The notes under the pieces were generated by a model. The model saw nothing but the letters and a program-made list of their open reading frames with translations, did no database searches and had not been told where the DNA came from. A DNA stretch of 64,000 nt from Methylosinus trichosporium OB3b. Lineage in GTDB: Bacteria > Pseudomonadota > Alphaproteobacteria > Rhizobiales > Beijerinckiaceae. The position numbers were made by a program, and so were the translations under genes. Numbering within the stretch: position 1 is the stretch's first letter; the number at the start of each line of letters is the position of its first letter. The stretch lies in assembly GCF_002752655.1 (NCBI RefSeq), contig NZ_CP023737.1, positions 1,178,001 through 1,242,000 on the forward strand, read 5' to 3'. Positions 36,472 through 47,106 of this stretch are shown one piece after another.

Positions 36472-38951
36472 GCTTCAATGAGGTCCGGGCGGTGAAGCCC
36501 GGAAATACCAGCTGCATCACGAGATCCTCGAGCCCGTAGGCGAGGCTTCAATGAGGTCCGGGCGGTGAAGCCCGGAAATACCCACTGGGTCTTGCCGTAG
36601 GTCGTTCCTTCTTCGACGCTTCAATGAGGTCCGGGCGGTGAAGCCCGGAAATACTCCGCGACGGTCGCCAATGTCTCCCGCGGCACCGGGGAGCTTCAAT
36701 GAGGTCCGGGCGGTGAAGCCCGGAAATACCTCTCGATGCGGAAGCCGCCGCCGTCGCAGCCGCCGCGCTTCAATGAGGTCCGGGCGGTGAAGCCCGGAAA
36801 TACTATGGCCGAGCGGATCGGCCTCGGGCTCAGAGCCTATCGCTTCAATGAGGTCCGGGCGGTGAAGCCCGGAAATACGGCGGTGAAGCAGGAACTTGGG
36901 CTAACATCGCCCGAGGCTTCAATGAGGTCCGGGCGGTGAAGCCCGGAAATACGTTCAGTGCGATGAGATTTGGTCATTCACCTACGCCAAGGCTTCAATG
37001 AGGTCCGGGCGGTGAAGCCCGGAAATACAACGTCCGTCCGGCCCGCGCGAGCTTACGCCTCGTGGCTTCAATGAGGTCCGGGCGGTGAAGCCCGGAAATA
37101 CCTCGGTTGCGCTATGCGTAATCGCATGGCGGCCCATCGTGCTTCAATGAGGTCCGGGCGGTGAAGCCCGGAAATACCATTCAACTCGGCGATGGCATGA
37201 GAAAGCTGCGCGTCGCTTCAATGAGGTCCGGGCGGTGAAGCCCGGAAATACGACGCGACGAACCTGAAAGCGACGTCTGCGGACCCTGCGCTTCAATGAG
37301 GTCCGGGCGGTGAAGCCCGGAAATACTTGCTGCGACTGGCACGGGCAATCGGGTGATGACGCTTCAATGAGGTCCGGGCGGTGAAGCCCGGAAATACAAC
37401 GACTACGGGGTCGAGCTGTTCGATCCGAAGATCGAGCTTCAATGAGGTCCGGGCGGTGAAGCCCGGAAATACGCCGTCCGCGGCAAGACCGCAGATATCC
37501 CCGTGACGCTTCAATGAGGTCCGGGCGGTGAAGCCCGGAAATACGAGCGACGATCTGCGCTGCGAAGCCGTCTATGAGCTGCTTCAATGAGGTCCGGGCG
37601 GTGAAGCCCGGAAATACCGACGAGGGTGCGGATGCATGGGCACGATCCGAGGGCGTGCTTCAATGAGGTCCGGGCGGTGAAGCCCGGAAATACCTGTCGG
37701 CGAGATGATGATCATCACGAAGAACAGCCAGCTTCAATGAGGTCCGGGCGGTGAAGCCCGGAAATACGGGAATCGACTTCTCAAAGATACCGTCCTTGGC
37801 CGCCTGCTTCAATGAGGTCCGGGCGGTGAAGCCCGGAAATACCGCCGAAGAGGTTGGTATCGGAGAGCAGTTCGTCAGCTTCAATGAGGTCCGGGCGGTG
37901 AAGCCCGGAAATACTTGCCGCCGAGGCGCATGCGGCCCCAGAGCTTACGGATCGCTTCAATGAGGTCCGGGCGGTGAAGCCCGGAAATACCAGTCGCTAC
38001 ATCGCGTGCCTATTATCCCTCCATCGCTTCAATGAGGTCCGGGCGGTGAAGCCCGGAAATACGCGACAGGAACGACCGCGACATTGCTCCTGGGGATGCT
38101 TCAATGAGGTCCGGGCGGTGAAGCCCGGAAATACCCCGGCGAGAAGGTCAACCCGATCGATCCGTCGCGCCCGCTTCAATGAGGTCCGGGCGGTGAAGCC
38201 CGGAAATACCCGAGTATAGCTTCTTATGAGAGACACAAGCGTAAACACGCTTCAATGAGGTCCGGGCGGTGAAGCCCGGAAATACCTTGCGTGCGGGTTC
38301 CTGATGCGGACATCTTCGATGAAGCTTCAATGAGGTCCGGGCGGTGAAGCCCGGAAATACGCGGCGTGGGGTCCGAATCGTCCGCCGCCGTCTCGGGCTT
38401 CAATGAGGTCCGGGCGGTGAAGCCCGGAAATACATCGAGCGCCGGGGCACCAAATCGCAGGCTTACCACGCTTCAATGAGGTCCGGGCGGTGAAGCCCGG
38501 AAATACATATAAGATCGTGGAGCGGAAGGGCTCTCTCTACCCGCTTCAATGAGGTCCGGGCGGTGAAGCCCGGAAATACCTCGGCGGCGTCGATCGGCGC
38601 GGTGATGGCGATCTCCGCGCTTCAATGAGGTCCGGGCGGTGAAGCCCGGAAATACGCATTGTCCCGCATCTCCAAACGCAAGAGACTTGTTGTGCTTCAA
38701 TGAGGTCCGGGCGGTGAAGCCCGGAAATACTCGGCGACCCGACGGATGGATATAAGGGATTCTATGCTTCAATGAGGTCCGGGCGGTGAAGCCCGGAAAT
38801 ACATCATGTTTTACGGGATGATTCACGGCACGTTCACCGGGCTTCAATGAGGTCCGGGCGGTGAAGCCCGGAAATACTATGCAGGCACCGCGCGATCCGC
38901 AGGCTCACCTGCGGGCTTCAATGAGGTCCGGGCGGTGAAGCCCGGAAATAC
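36472..38951 (-). CRISPR. CRISPR array, 34 repeats of 37 bp and 33 spacers
   Basis: Repeat starts run from 36472 to 38915 at a spacing of 71-76, giving spacers of 34-39 bp. On the plus strand each repeat begins GCTTCAATGAGGTCCGGGCG and ends AAGCCCGGAAATAC; all copies appear identical. A 7-bp stem (TCCGGGC/GCCCGGA) with a six-base loop can form. Read on the minus strand the repeat starts GTATTTCC and ends CATTGAAGC, the usual type I form with an ATTGAA(A/G)C 5' handle, and this is also the direction of cas4-cas1 and cas2. Transcription is therefore most likely leftward with the leader at 38952-39169. Confidence 0.97.
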
Positions 38952-39169
38952 CGCCTGCTCGCAGCCGGCGGATTCGAAAGCCCGAAGACCTTCGTTTGCG
39001 AGCGGTGGATCGCCGCCGCTCGTCCGCCGTCGCCAGAGCGTCGGCCCGAGGTGCTCACGATGACAAACAGCCTTGCAAAAACAACCAATTGCGACAAGCG
39101 CGAGCGCTCCCCGGCGAATCCGCCCCGTCGGAGCGCTCGCGCGCCTTCGGCAGCTTAGCGTGAACCGGG
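38952..39169 (-). promoter_or_regulatory. Probable CRISPR leader
   Basis: The 218 bases between the end of cas2 and the first repeat in the inferred reading direction. It contains the only A/T-richer patch near the array (TTGCAAAAACAACCAATTG at about 39072-39090 on the plus strand). No gene is seen. Assignment rests on the orientation argument for the repeat. Confidence 0.55.
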
Positions 39170-39481
39170 TCAGATGACTATCGCCCGTCGCTCGATCGGC
39201 GCGAAGGTCTTGCCGAGGCTCTCCACGGCGAAATCGACATCCTCCGCCGGGCCGAGATCCATGATCAATATGTGATCCTCACGAGGATCGATCAGCGTCT
39301 CCAGCGTCATCGCCATCTGCGCGCGTCGCGACCCGTCGAGCCGGCAATGGAAGACGGAGAGCTGCACCCAGCGGCCATAGCCGTTCATCGTCTTGAACAC
39401 GCGGCGCCAGCGCTTCTGATCGCCGATGTCATAGGCGACGATGTAGGAATGTTCCGAATTGGTTCGGCGAGGGAGAGCCAT
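39170..39481 (-). CDS. cas2: CRISPR adaptation nuclease Cas2
   Basis: A 103-residue ferredoxin-fold protein that forms the Cas1-Cas2 integrase complex. The first strand YIVAYDIGD has the conserved Asp, and RWRRVFKTMNGYGRWVQLSVFHC is the family signature. It follows cas4-cas1 on the same strand after 27 bases and points toward the array. Confidence 0.95.
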   Translation of the reverse strand: MALPRRTNSEHSYIVAYDIGDQKRWRRVFKTMNGYGRWVQLSVFHCRLDGSRRAQMAMTLETLIDPREDHILIMDLGPAEDVDFAVESLGKTFAPIERRAIVI

Positions 39482-39508
39482 GTGTCGCCTCTTGTGTCGC
39501 CTCGGGAC

Positions 39509-41236
39509 TCAGCGGGGGACGATGTGGGGGAAGCTCGCGATCTCGCCGAGCAGGAAGCGCGCCAGCAGCCGCGCCTGCACATGCAGCAGCCGGCGCATCG
39601 AGAGCTGATAGCCGAACACGGGATGGGTGGTCTCCTGATCGAGCCGACGCTCATAGGCTTCGACCAGCGCGCGCCGTCCCTTGGTCGAGAGATTGCAGCC
39701 GCCGGCGCCATAGACGAAATCGCCGGGGGAGACCTCGCCATTGTTGAGCGCGGTGAGAACGGCGGAATCGGCGAGCAGCGGACGGAACGGCTCGAGAAAA
39801 TCGAGCGCCAGCGAGGGGCGGCCCGGGCGCTCGACGTGATAAAAGCCCTTCCACGGATCGAGGCCGACAGTGGTCAGAGAGGCCGTGACGCTGCGGGTCA
39901 AGAGCGCATAGGCGAGCGACAGGCAGGCGTTGACCGGATCGGCGGGCGGGCGGCGGTTGCGCCGCTCGAAGGCGAATTCCGGCAAGGCTTTCACGGCGTC
40001 GGTGAACAGCAGCGGGAGATTGCGGAAATAGACCGCCGCCGCCTCGCCCTCGAGGCCGAGCAGCAGGCTCGCGTCAGTGGCGAGGGCGGCGCGATCGGCG
40101 AGGCCGGTCAGAGCGTCGAGCGGCGCGGCGCGCTTCTCCGCCTCGCCGCGCCAATTGCGGCGCAGCAGCGTGCGCTGATTGCGGATTTTCGCCGCGACGA
40201 GATCGCGCGCGAAGCCGAGACGGCGCGCGGGATCGGCCGCCGCCGCATATTGCGCGGTGCGCGTCGCCGCGCTGCGCGGCCCCTGCCCTCCCGTGGCGCC
40301 GAGAAACCAGAAGCCGGAGGACATCCAGGCGACCGGAATTTCCCGACGCAACAGCTCGTGCATGGCGGGCGTCGAGAGGCTGACCGGGCCGGCGAGCGCC
40401 AGCTCGGAGATTTCGTCGAGCGCGACGACCCGCTTCTCCTCGCCCTCGATCTCGACGACGAGCGTCGCGTCCTTCTTGCCGATGCGCGCGCCGGGAACCT
40501 GCACATAGACCGGCAGCGCCGGACTCGCGGGCGGCGGCGGCGTGCGCGGGATGGCGCCCTTGCGGAACCAGTTCACCTCATCCGGCAGGCAGACGGGCAG
40601 CAGCGAGCAGCGCGGGCATTTCGGCGAAGCGTCGAGCGGCGGCGGCGTGCGGCCGGAGGCGAGCGCGAGCCGCAGCTCGGAGGCGGCGCGCAAGGTCGTC
40701 GTGATCAGCGCCTCGTCGAGGGGAACGCGCACACGCTCGCGGCTCTCGGCGAACCAGAGGGCGCCCTCCTCGCATCGATAGCCCGCCTCGCGCAGCAGCA
40801 GGCCCTGCACGCAGACTTGCGCCCGTTCCGGCAGATAGGCGCCCTCGGCGACATGCGGGCGCTTGCCGACCTTGGTGTCGACGGGGACGACGAAGCCGTC
40901 CTCCGCCTCCAGCGCGTCGATCTCGGCGACGAGGCCGAGCGTCTCGGAGGCGAGCGCGAGACGGCGCGTCTTGAACGGCTTTTCCTCGAGCGCCTCCGGC
41001 GCCGGAAGCGCGGGCGCGCGGCCCTTGTCGCTGCCGCGATGGGCGCGCTTGCCGGCGGCGGTGTCGGCGTTGCCGGCCCATTCGCCCTGCGCCCATTCGA
41101 GATAAGCGAGGCGCGGACAATAGAGCCATTCGTTGATCATGCGCGCCGGGACGAGAGTTTCGTCGCGCACGGCGGGCGGCGCATGCAGGGGCAATTCGCC
41201 CTGCGCGGGAGTCTTGCGTGTGTCGAAATCGGTCAT
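39509..41236 (-). CDS. cas4-cas1: Cas4-Cas1 fusion protein
   Basis: A 575-residue fusion typical of type I-G (formerly I-U) systems. Residues 1-225 are Cas4: the iron-sulfur cysteines appear in YCPRLAYLEW and KCPRCSLLPVCLPDE, and the nuclease core in VVPVDTKVGKRPH. Residues 235-575 are Cas1: LVVEIEGEEKRVVALDEISELAL starts the domain, and the metal ligands lie in LLGLEGEAA (Glu) and FYHVERPGRPSLALDFLEPF (His and acidic residue). Cas4 trims and selects PAM-containing prespacers and Cas1 integrates them. Confidence 0.95.
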   Translation of the reverse strand: MTDFDTRKTPAQGELPLHAPPAVRDETLVPARMINEWLYCPRLAYLEWAQGEWAGNADTAAGKRAHRGSDKGRAPALPAPEALEEKPFKTRRLALASETLGLVAEIDALEAEDGFVVPVDTKVGKRPHVAEGAYLPERAQVCVQGLLLREAGYRCEEGALWFAESRERVRVPLDEALITTTLRAASELRLALASGRTPPPLDASPKCPRCSLLPVCLPDEVNWFRKGAIPRTPPPPASPALPVYVQVPGARIGKKDATLVVEIEGEEKRVVALDEISELALAGPVSLSTPAMHELLRREIPVAWMSSGFWFLGATGGQGPRSAATRTAQYAAAADPARRLGFARDLVAAKIRNQRTLLRRNWRGEAEKRAAPLDALTGLADRAALATDASLLLGLEGEAAAVYFRNLPLLFTDAVKALPEFAFERRNRRPPADPVNACLSLAYALLTRSVTASLTTVGLDPWKGFYHVERPGRPSLALDFLEPFRPLLADSAVLTALNNGEVSPGDFVYGAGGCNLSTKGRRALVEAYERRLDQETTHPVFGYQLSMRRLLHVQARLLARFLLGEIASFPHIVPR

Positions 41237-41242
41237 TGAAAA

Positions 41243-41270
41243 GCCTCTCGCGCAGGATGGTGCGAGAGGC
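41243..41270. repeat. Small hairpin left of the DUF1640 gene
   Basis: GCCTCTCGC and GCGAGAGGC arms around a short loop. The same stem occurs at 41613-41644, so the two hairpins flank the DUF1640 gene. Confidence 0.6.
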
Positions 41271-41285
41271 GGGCCGGCTCGGGCG

Positions 41286-41582
41286 TCAGCGCGTGAGCTT
41301 CATCGCCGCGAAGAGGAAGCCGCCGAGGGCGATCTGCGTGACGACGAGCCAGCGGAGGATGTCGACCTTGAGGTTGGCGGCGCTGGAGTCGATTCTTCCC
41401 TCGAGCCGCGTCTCGATCTTTTCCATCTTGACCTCGAGATCGCGCACGTCCGCTTTGGTGGCGAGCGCGCCGGCGTCGATGCTCACCATAGCTTCCACGA
41501 CGCCGGTAGCTTGATCTTCCGTGAAGCCCCGCTTGCGCAGAGCTTGCGCGACGGCGAGGGTGTCGATGGTGAGCGCAGACAT
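41286..41582 (-). CDS. DUF1640-like coiled-coil membrane protein
   Basis: A 98-residue protein: an N-terminal helical part (TLAVAQALRKRGFTEDQATG), an LATKADVRDLEVKMEKIETR coiled coil and a C-terminal transmembrane helix (VVTQIALGGFLFAAMKL). This pattern matches the small bacterial DUF1640/CCDC90-type proteins. It lies between the solitary CRISPR repeat and cas4-cas1, on the same strand as cas4-cas1. Both sides carry matching hairpins. A role in CRISPR function is not established. Confidence 0.7.
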   Translation of the reverse strand: MSALTIDTLAVAQALRKRGFTEDQATGVVEAMVSIDAGALATKADVRDLEVKMEKIETRLEGRIDSSAANLKVDILRWLVVTQIALGGFLFAAMKLTR

Positions 41583-41612
41583 ACCTCAGGGCCTCAGACG
41601 AGAAAAATGCTG

Positions 41613-41644
41613 GTGCCTCTCGCACCCTAAGATGCGAGAGGCAC
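41613..41644. repeat. Small hairpin right of the DUF1640 gene
   Basis: GTGCCTCTCGCA and TGCGAGAGGCAC arms (12 bp) with an eight-base loop; stem shared with 41243-41270. Confidence 0.65.
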
Positions 41645-41654
41645 ACCGGGCAAT

Positions 41655-41691
41655 TTGCATTAGCGTGTCACGTTACGACTTTCATTGAGAC
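41655..41691 (-). ncRNA. Guide-like segment of the mini-CRISPR
   Basis: Read on the minus strand from 41691, the bases following the repeat are GTCTCAATGAAAGTCGTA. They match 17 of 18 bases of the plus strand at 41807-41824 (only base 12 differs) and diverge after that. Directly 5' of that site is TTC. A spacer with a partial, seed-side match and correct PAM is what CreA/CreR regulatory guides look like. The 3' end given here assumes normal spacer length. Confidence 0.65.
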
Positions 41692-41727
41692 GCTTCAATG
41701 AGGCCCGGGCGTGCGCCCGGGAGATGC
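41692..41727 (-). CRISPR. Solitary diverged CRISPR repeat (mini-CRISPR)
   Basis: A 36-base relative of the array repeat, GCTTCAATGAGGCCCGGGCG then TGCGCCCGGGAGATGC on the plus strand. The first 12 bases are identical; the stem changes from TCCGGGC/GCCCGGA to CCCGGGC/GCCCGGG, a compensated pair, and the loop is shortened. No second repeat occurs at the normal spacing. It lies between the divergent cas operons. In crRNA orientation (minus) it is followed by a guide-like sequence from 41691 leftward. Confidence 0.85.
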
Positions 41728-41735
41728 CCGGCCAC

Positions 41736-41768
41736 ATTTTATGTGAGGCATCAACGTAATAGGGTCAA
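41736..41768 (-). promoter_or_regulatory. Possible promoter of the mini-CRISPR RNA
   Basis: On the minus strand TTGACC (41768-41763) is followed by AT-rich CACATAAAAT ending at 41736. Spacing is 17-21 bases depending on the -10 chosen. It would start transcription just before the solitary repeat. Confidence 0.4.
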
Positions 41769-41803
41769 TGGATCTAATGGGTGGAATGAGCGACATACCG
41801 CTG

Positions 41804-41824
41804 TTCGTCTCAATGAACGTCGTA
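41804..41824 (+). promoter_or_regulatory. Target site of the mini-CRISPR guide, with TTC PAM
   Basis: TTC at 41804-41806 followed by GTCTCAATGAACGTCGTA. This is the mate of the guide-like segment at 41691 and below. It lies in the region between the divergent cas operons, so Cascade binding here could repress cas, DUF3892 or a small RNA transcript. Confidence 0.6.
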
Positions 41825-41859
41825 GACAAGTCGATTCGACTCCTGTAGCTTGGCTCCGT

Positions 41860-41899
41860 CGAAAAGAAAAACGGCGCCATGCGGGAACATGGCGCCGTT
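41860..41899 (-). terminator. Rho-independent terminator (minus strand)
   Basis: A 12-bp perfect stem AACGGCGCCATG/CATGGCGCCGTT with a six-base loop, followed on the minus strand by TTTTTCTTTTC. It would end a short leftward transcript that starts between here and the DUF3892 gene. Confidence 0.75.
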
Positions 41900-41954
41900 A
41901 GCCCGACTGTGGCCGCAGGGCCCGCCGGGATAGATGCTTGGTAAGCACGCTTGC

Positions 41955-41982
41955 ATACTATCACGGCGTGATTTTTCGGCAA
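41955..41982 (-). promoter_or_regulatory. Possible promoter of a short leftward RNA
   Basis: TTGCCG (41982-41977), 16 bases, TAGTAT (41960-41955) on the minus strand. With the terminator at 41860-41899 this predicts an RNA of roughly 85-90 nt with no good reading frame. Confidence 0.4.
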
Positions 41983-42008
41983 GGCCATTGAACTTGAAAG
42001 GAAAAATC

Positions 42009-42293
42009 ATGCAAGAATTCAGGATCGATTGCGTCATCAAGCCTCACCGCGAAAGCACGCATGAGCACATTACCCAGGTCGGTGGGCCGAACAGTGTCGG
42101 AGGTCGATGGCGTGAGCCGGTCGAAACGGTAATCGCGCATATCGAGAGTCGTCTGCGCCGCTACTATGTCGATGAGGGCGGCAAGCGAGTCTACGTCGAG
42201 GTGCGCGAAGGCGTGTCGAAACGAAAATTCATCCAGACTCGGGCCGACGGGGTTTGGAGGAACAATCTGCTCGCCCTGGACAATTGCCGGTGA
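42009..42293 (+). CDS. DUF3892 protein
   Basis: A 94-residue protein beginning MQEFRIDCVIKPHRE, with the repeated pattern of the DUF3892 family (HEHITQVGG, ETVIAHIES, KFIQTRADGVWRNNLLAL). The ATG at 42009 follows an AAAGGA ribosome site. The family has no known function but is often found in accessory DNA. It is the first gene on the cas3 side, 144 bases upstream of cas3, and may be co-transcribed with it. Confidence 0.8.
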   Translation: MQEFRIDCVIKPHRESTHEHITQVGGPNSVGGRWREPVETVIAHIESRLRRYYVDEGGKRVYVEVREGVSKRKFIQTRADGVWRNNLLALDNCR

Positions 42294-42437
42294 GGCTCGC
42301 GTAGAACTTTCGGCGGCTTGCGCTCATGCGCAGGCCGCTCGCCTGTGAATCATCAGCGCGCCCTCCTTGACCTCGGCCATTTGTCGCGCTCGAATGTGCG
42401 CGCTTTCTCGCGGTCATTGCAGCCGTCCGGGTTTCTC

Positions 42438-45141
42438 ATGTCCTTCGAGGCTAATTTCCACACTCTGACCGGCCATTCGCCCTTCTCTTGGCAGAGGCGG
42501 CTCTACGACGATTTCTTCGCCCACGGCAAAACCCCCAGCGCCGTCGATGTGCCGACGGGGCTCGGCAAGACCTCGGTGATGGCACTGTGGCTGATCGCGC
42601 GGGCGCATGGCGCGCCATTGCCGCGGCGGCTCGTCTATGTCGTCGACCGACGGGCCGTCGTCGATCAGGCGACGCGCGAGGCCGAGAAGCTGCGCGACAA
42701 TCTCGCGAGCGACGAGGCCGCCGCCTTGCGCGAAGGCCTACGGCTCGGGAACGGGCGTCTCCCCATCTCCACGTTGCGCGGACAATTCGCCGACAATCGC
42801 GCCTGGCTCGACGATCCCACCGCGCCGGCGATCGTCGTCGGCACCGTCGACATGATCGGCTCGCGGCTGTTGTTCGAGGGCTATGGCGTCTCGCGCAAGA
42901 TGCGGCCTTATCATGCCGGCTTTCTCGGCGTCGATACGCTGGTGCTGCTCGACGAGGCGCATCTCGTTCCGCCCTTCGCGCATCTGCTGCGCGCCATAGA
43001 GACGGACGCCGCCCTCTGGCCGAAAGACGAGGACGACGCGAGGCTCGTCCGCCGCCTCGTCCTGCTGCCGCTGTCGGCGACGCTGCGCGCCGATGCTCGG
43101 CGCCTCGATCGCGCGCCCTTCACGCTCGAGGACGAGCGGGAGGACAAAGCTGTGCAAAAGCGCCTGAGGGCGGCCAAGCGCCTCGTCTTCCGCGAGCTCG
43201 CGGCCGATCCGGACGGGCAGCTCGCGCAGGCGGCGTTCGATCTCGCGACCAAAGAGCCCGCGCGCGTCGTCGTTTTCTGCGATCGGCGCGAGAAGAAGAA
43301 GGGCGAGCCGAGCGCCGACGGCGTTCGCGAGGCGCTGGGCAAGCTCGCGAAGAAAGCTGAGGCTGCCGCCCCCGAGATCGAGACGCTTACCGGCGGTCGC
43401 CGCATGCGCGAGCGTGAGGCGACGGAAAAGCGTCTGACCGAGCTCGGCTTCATCGGCGCGCGCGGCGAGACGAAGCCCGCCGTGCTCGTCGCCACATCGG
43501 CCGGCGAGGTCGGCGTCGATCTCGACGCCGATCACATGATCTCGGACCTCGTCGCCTTCGAGCGCATGGCGCAACGCCTCGGCCGCGTCAATCGCCGCGG
43601 CGAGCGCGCGTCGTCGGAGGTCCTCGTCTTCTGCCACGCCGACGAGCCCGCGCCGAAGAACCCGAAGGAGCCGACGGCGGAGGAGGAGCGCGCGCGGCTT
43701 CCTTTTCGCGCGCGAGAAGCGCTCGAATATCTGCCGAAGCTCGGCGACGGCTTCGACGCATCTCCCGGCGCCTTGCGCGTGCTGGCGCGACAATCGACCG
43801 ACCGCGTGACGAAGGCGACGACCCCCGAGCCATTGCGCCCGGCGCTCACCCGTGCGCTCGTCGACGCTTGGTCGCTCACCTCGCTCGAGACGCATGAGGG
43901 CCGGCCCGAGATCGCGCCCTGGTTGCGCGGCTGGATCGAGGAGGAGGAGCCGCAGACGACGCTGCTGTGGCGGCGATGGCTTCCCGTGCGACGCGCCGTG
44001 GGCGAGGACAAGCCGCGCGATCCGCGCCGATATGCGGCGGAGGTCGACAAGTTTTTCGAGGTCGCGCCGCCCCATGCGAGCGAATTGCTCGAGGCGGAAA
44101 CGCGGCGCGTTCTCGACTGGCTGCGGGCTCGCGCGACGGCGACTCAGAATGTGCGGCGAAAGGACGACGACGATCTTCCCGCCGACAACGATATCGTCTG
44201 CTTCGCGCTCGGCGGGCGCGACGGCTTCACCGCCTATTCGCTGTCCGAGCTGGCGAAGCCGCGCGACAAGAGACAGATGGAGGCGCTGGAGCGCGACATT
44301 ATCGGCCACACGCTCGTGCTCGATGCGCGGTTGCGCGGCTTGTCCGACTTCGGCGCGCTCGGCAAGGATGCGGATACGCCGATCATCTGCGCCGACGACG
44401 ATTCCGAATGGAGTGAAATCATCGGCTTTCGCGTGCGGGCGCAGACCGGCGACGACGACGGCGCGACGACGCGCCCGCGCGACTATCGCTTTCCGAAAAT
44501 GGTCGACGGCGATGGCGAGGCGCGCGAGTCTCTCGTCGTCGAACCTCTCGGCGGCGGCGGCGGCGAGGATGCGCGCTCTATTCGCACGACTCCGCAGACG
44601 CTCGATGTTCATCAGGCCTGCGTCGAGACGACGGCGCACGCCATCGCCGCGGCGCTCGCTCTGCCGCCGCATTATAGCGAGGCCCTCTCCCTCGCGGGTA
44701 GGTTGCACGATGAAGGGAAGCGCGCCGACCGCTGGCAGCGCGCGTTCAACGCGGCGCGTGATCGCCGTGACTTCGGGCTCGACTCCGAGCTCGCGAAGAC
44801 GCGCGGCCCGATCCATCAGCCCACTCTCGACGGCTATCGCCATGAGTTCGGCTCTCTGGGCCGCGCCGAGACCGACGAAACGATTCGCCTCCTGTCGGAA
44901 GAGCATCGCGATCTCGTGCTGCATCTCGTCGCCGCGCATCACGGCCGCGCGCGGCCGGTCATAGAGACGCGCGGCTGCGACGACGGGCCGCCCTCCGTTC
45001 TCGAGGAGCGCGCGCGCCGCGTGGCGCTGCGCTTCGCGCGGCTGCAAAAGCGCTGGGGTCCCTGGGGCCTCGCCTGGTGGGAGGCGCTGTTGCGCGCGGC
45101 GGATCAGAAGGCCTCTCGAGAGAACGAAGCGGGAGGCGGCG

Positions 45142-45158
<17 letters not shown>
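42438..45158 (+). CDS. cas3: CRISPR helicase-nuclease Cas3 (type I-G)
   Basis: A 906-residue effector. Helicase motifs: VDVPTGLGKTSVMALW (Walker A), LLDEAHLVPPF (DEAH), PLSATLRAD and QRLGRVNRRGE. The HD nuclease part is at the C-terminus (LAGRLHDEGKRADRWQRAF, LVAAHHGRARP), the reversed order known for the GSU0052-type Cas3 of I-G systems. The start at 42438 is chosen since conserved sequence (FEANFHTLTGHSPFSWQRRL) begins at once. It unwinds and degrades target DNA after Cascade binding. Overlaps the next gene by 17 bases. Confidence 0.95.
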
Positions 45159-47096
<1,938 letters not shown>

Positions 47097-47106
47097 GGCC
47101 GCGCCC

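Noticed and set aside
36282..38847. Open frames spanning CRISPR repeats
   Set aside because: They translate the repeat unit over and over and are not genes.
41728..41764. Plus-strand spacer reading of the solitary repeat (CCGGCCACATTTTATG)
   Set aside because: In this direction the best local match is only 8 bases without a TTN PAM, whereas the minus-strand reading gives 17 of 18 with TTC.
41695..42040. Minus-strand frames across the cas control region as a toxin protein
   Set aside because: They run through the solitary repeat and the terminator hairpin, and have no ribosome site or family likeness.
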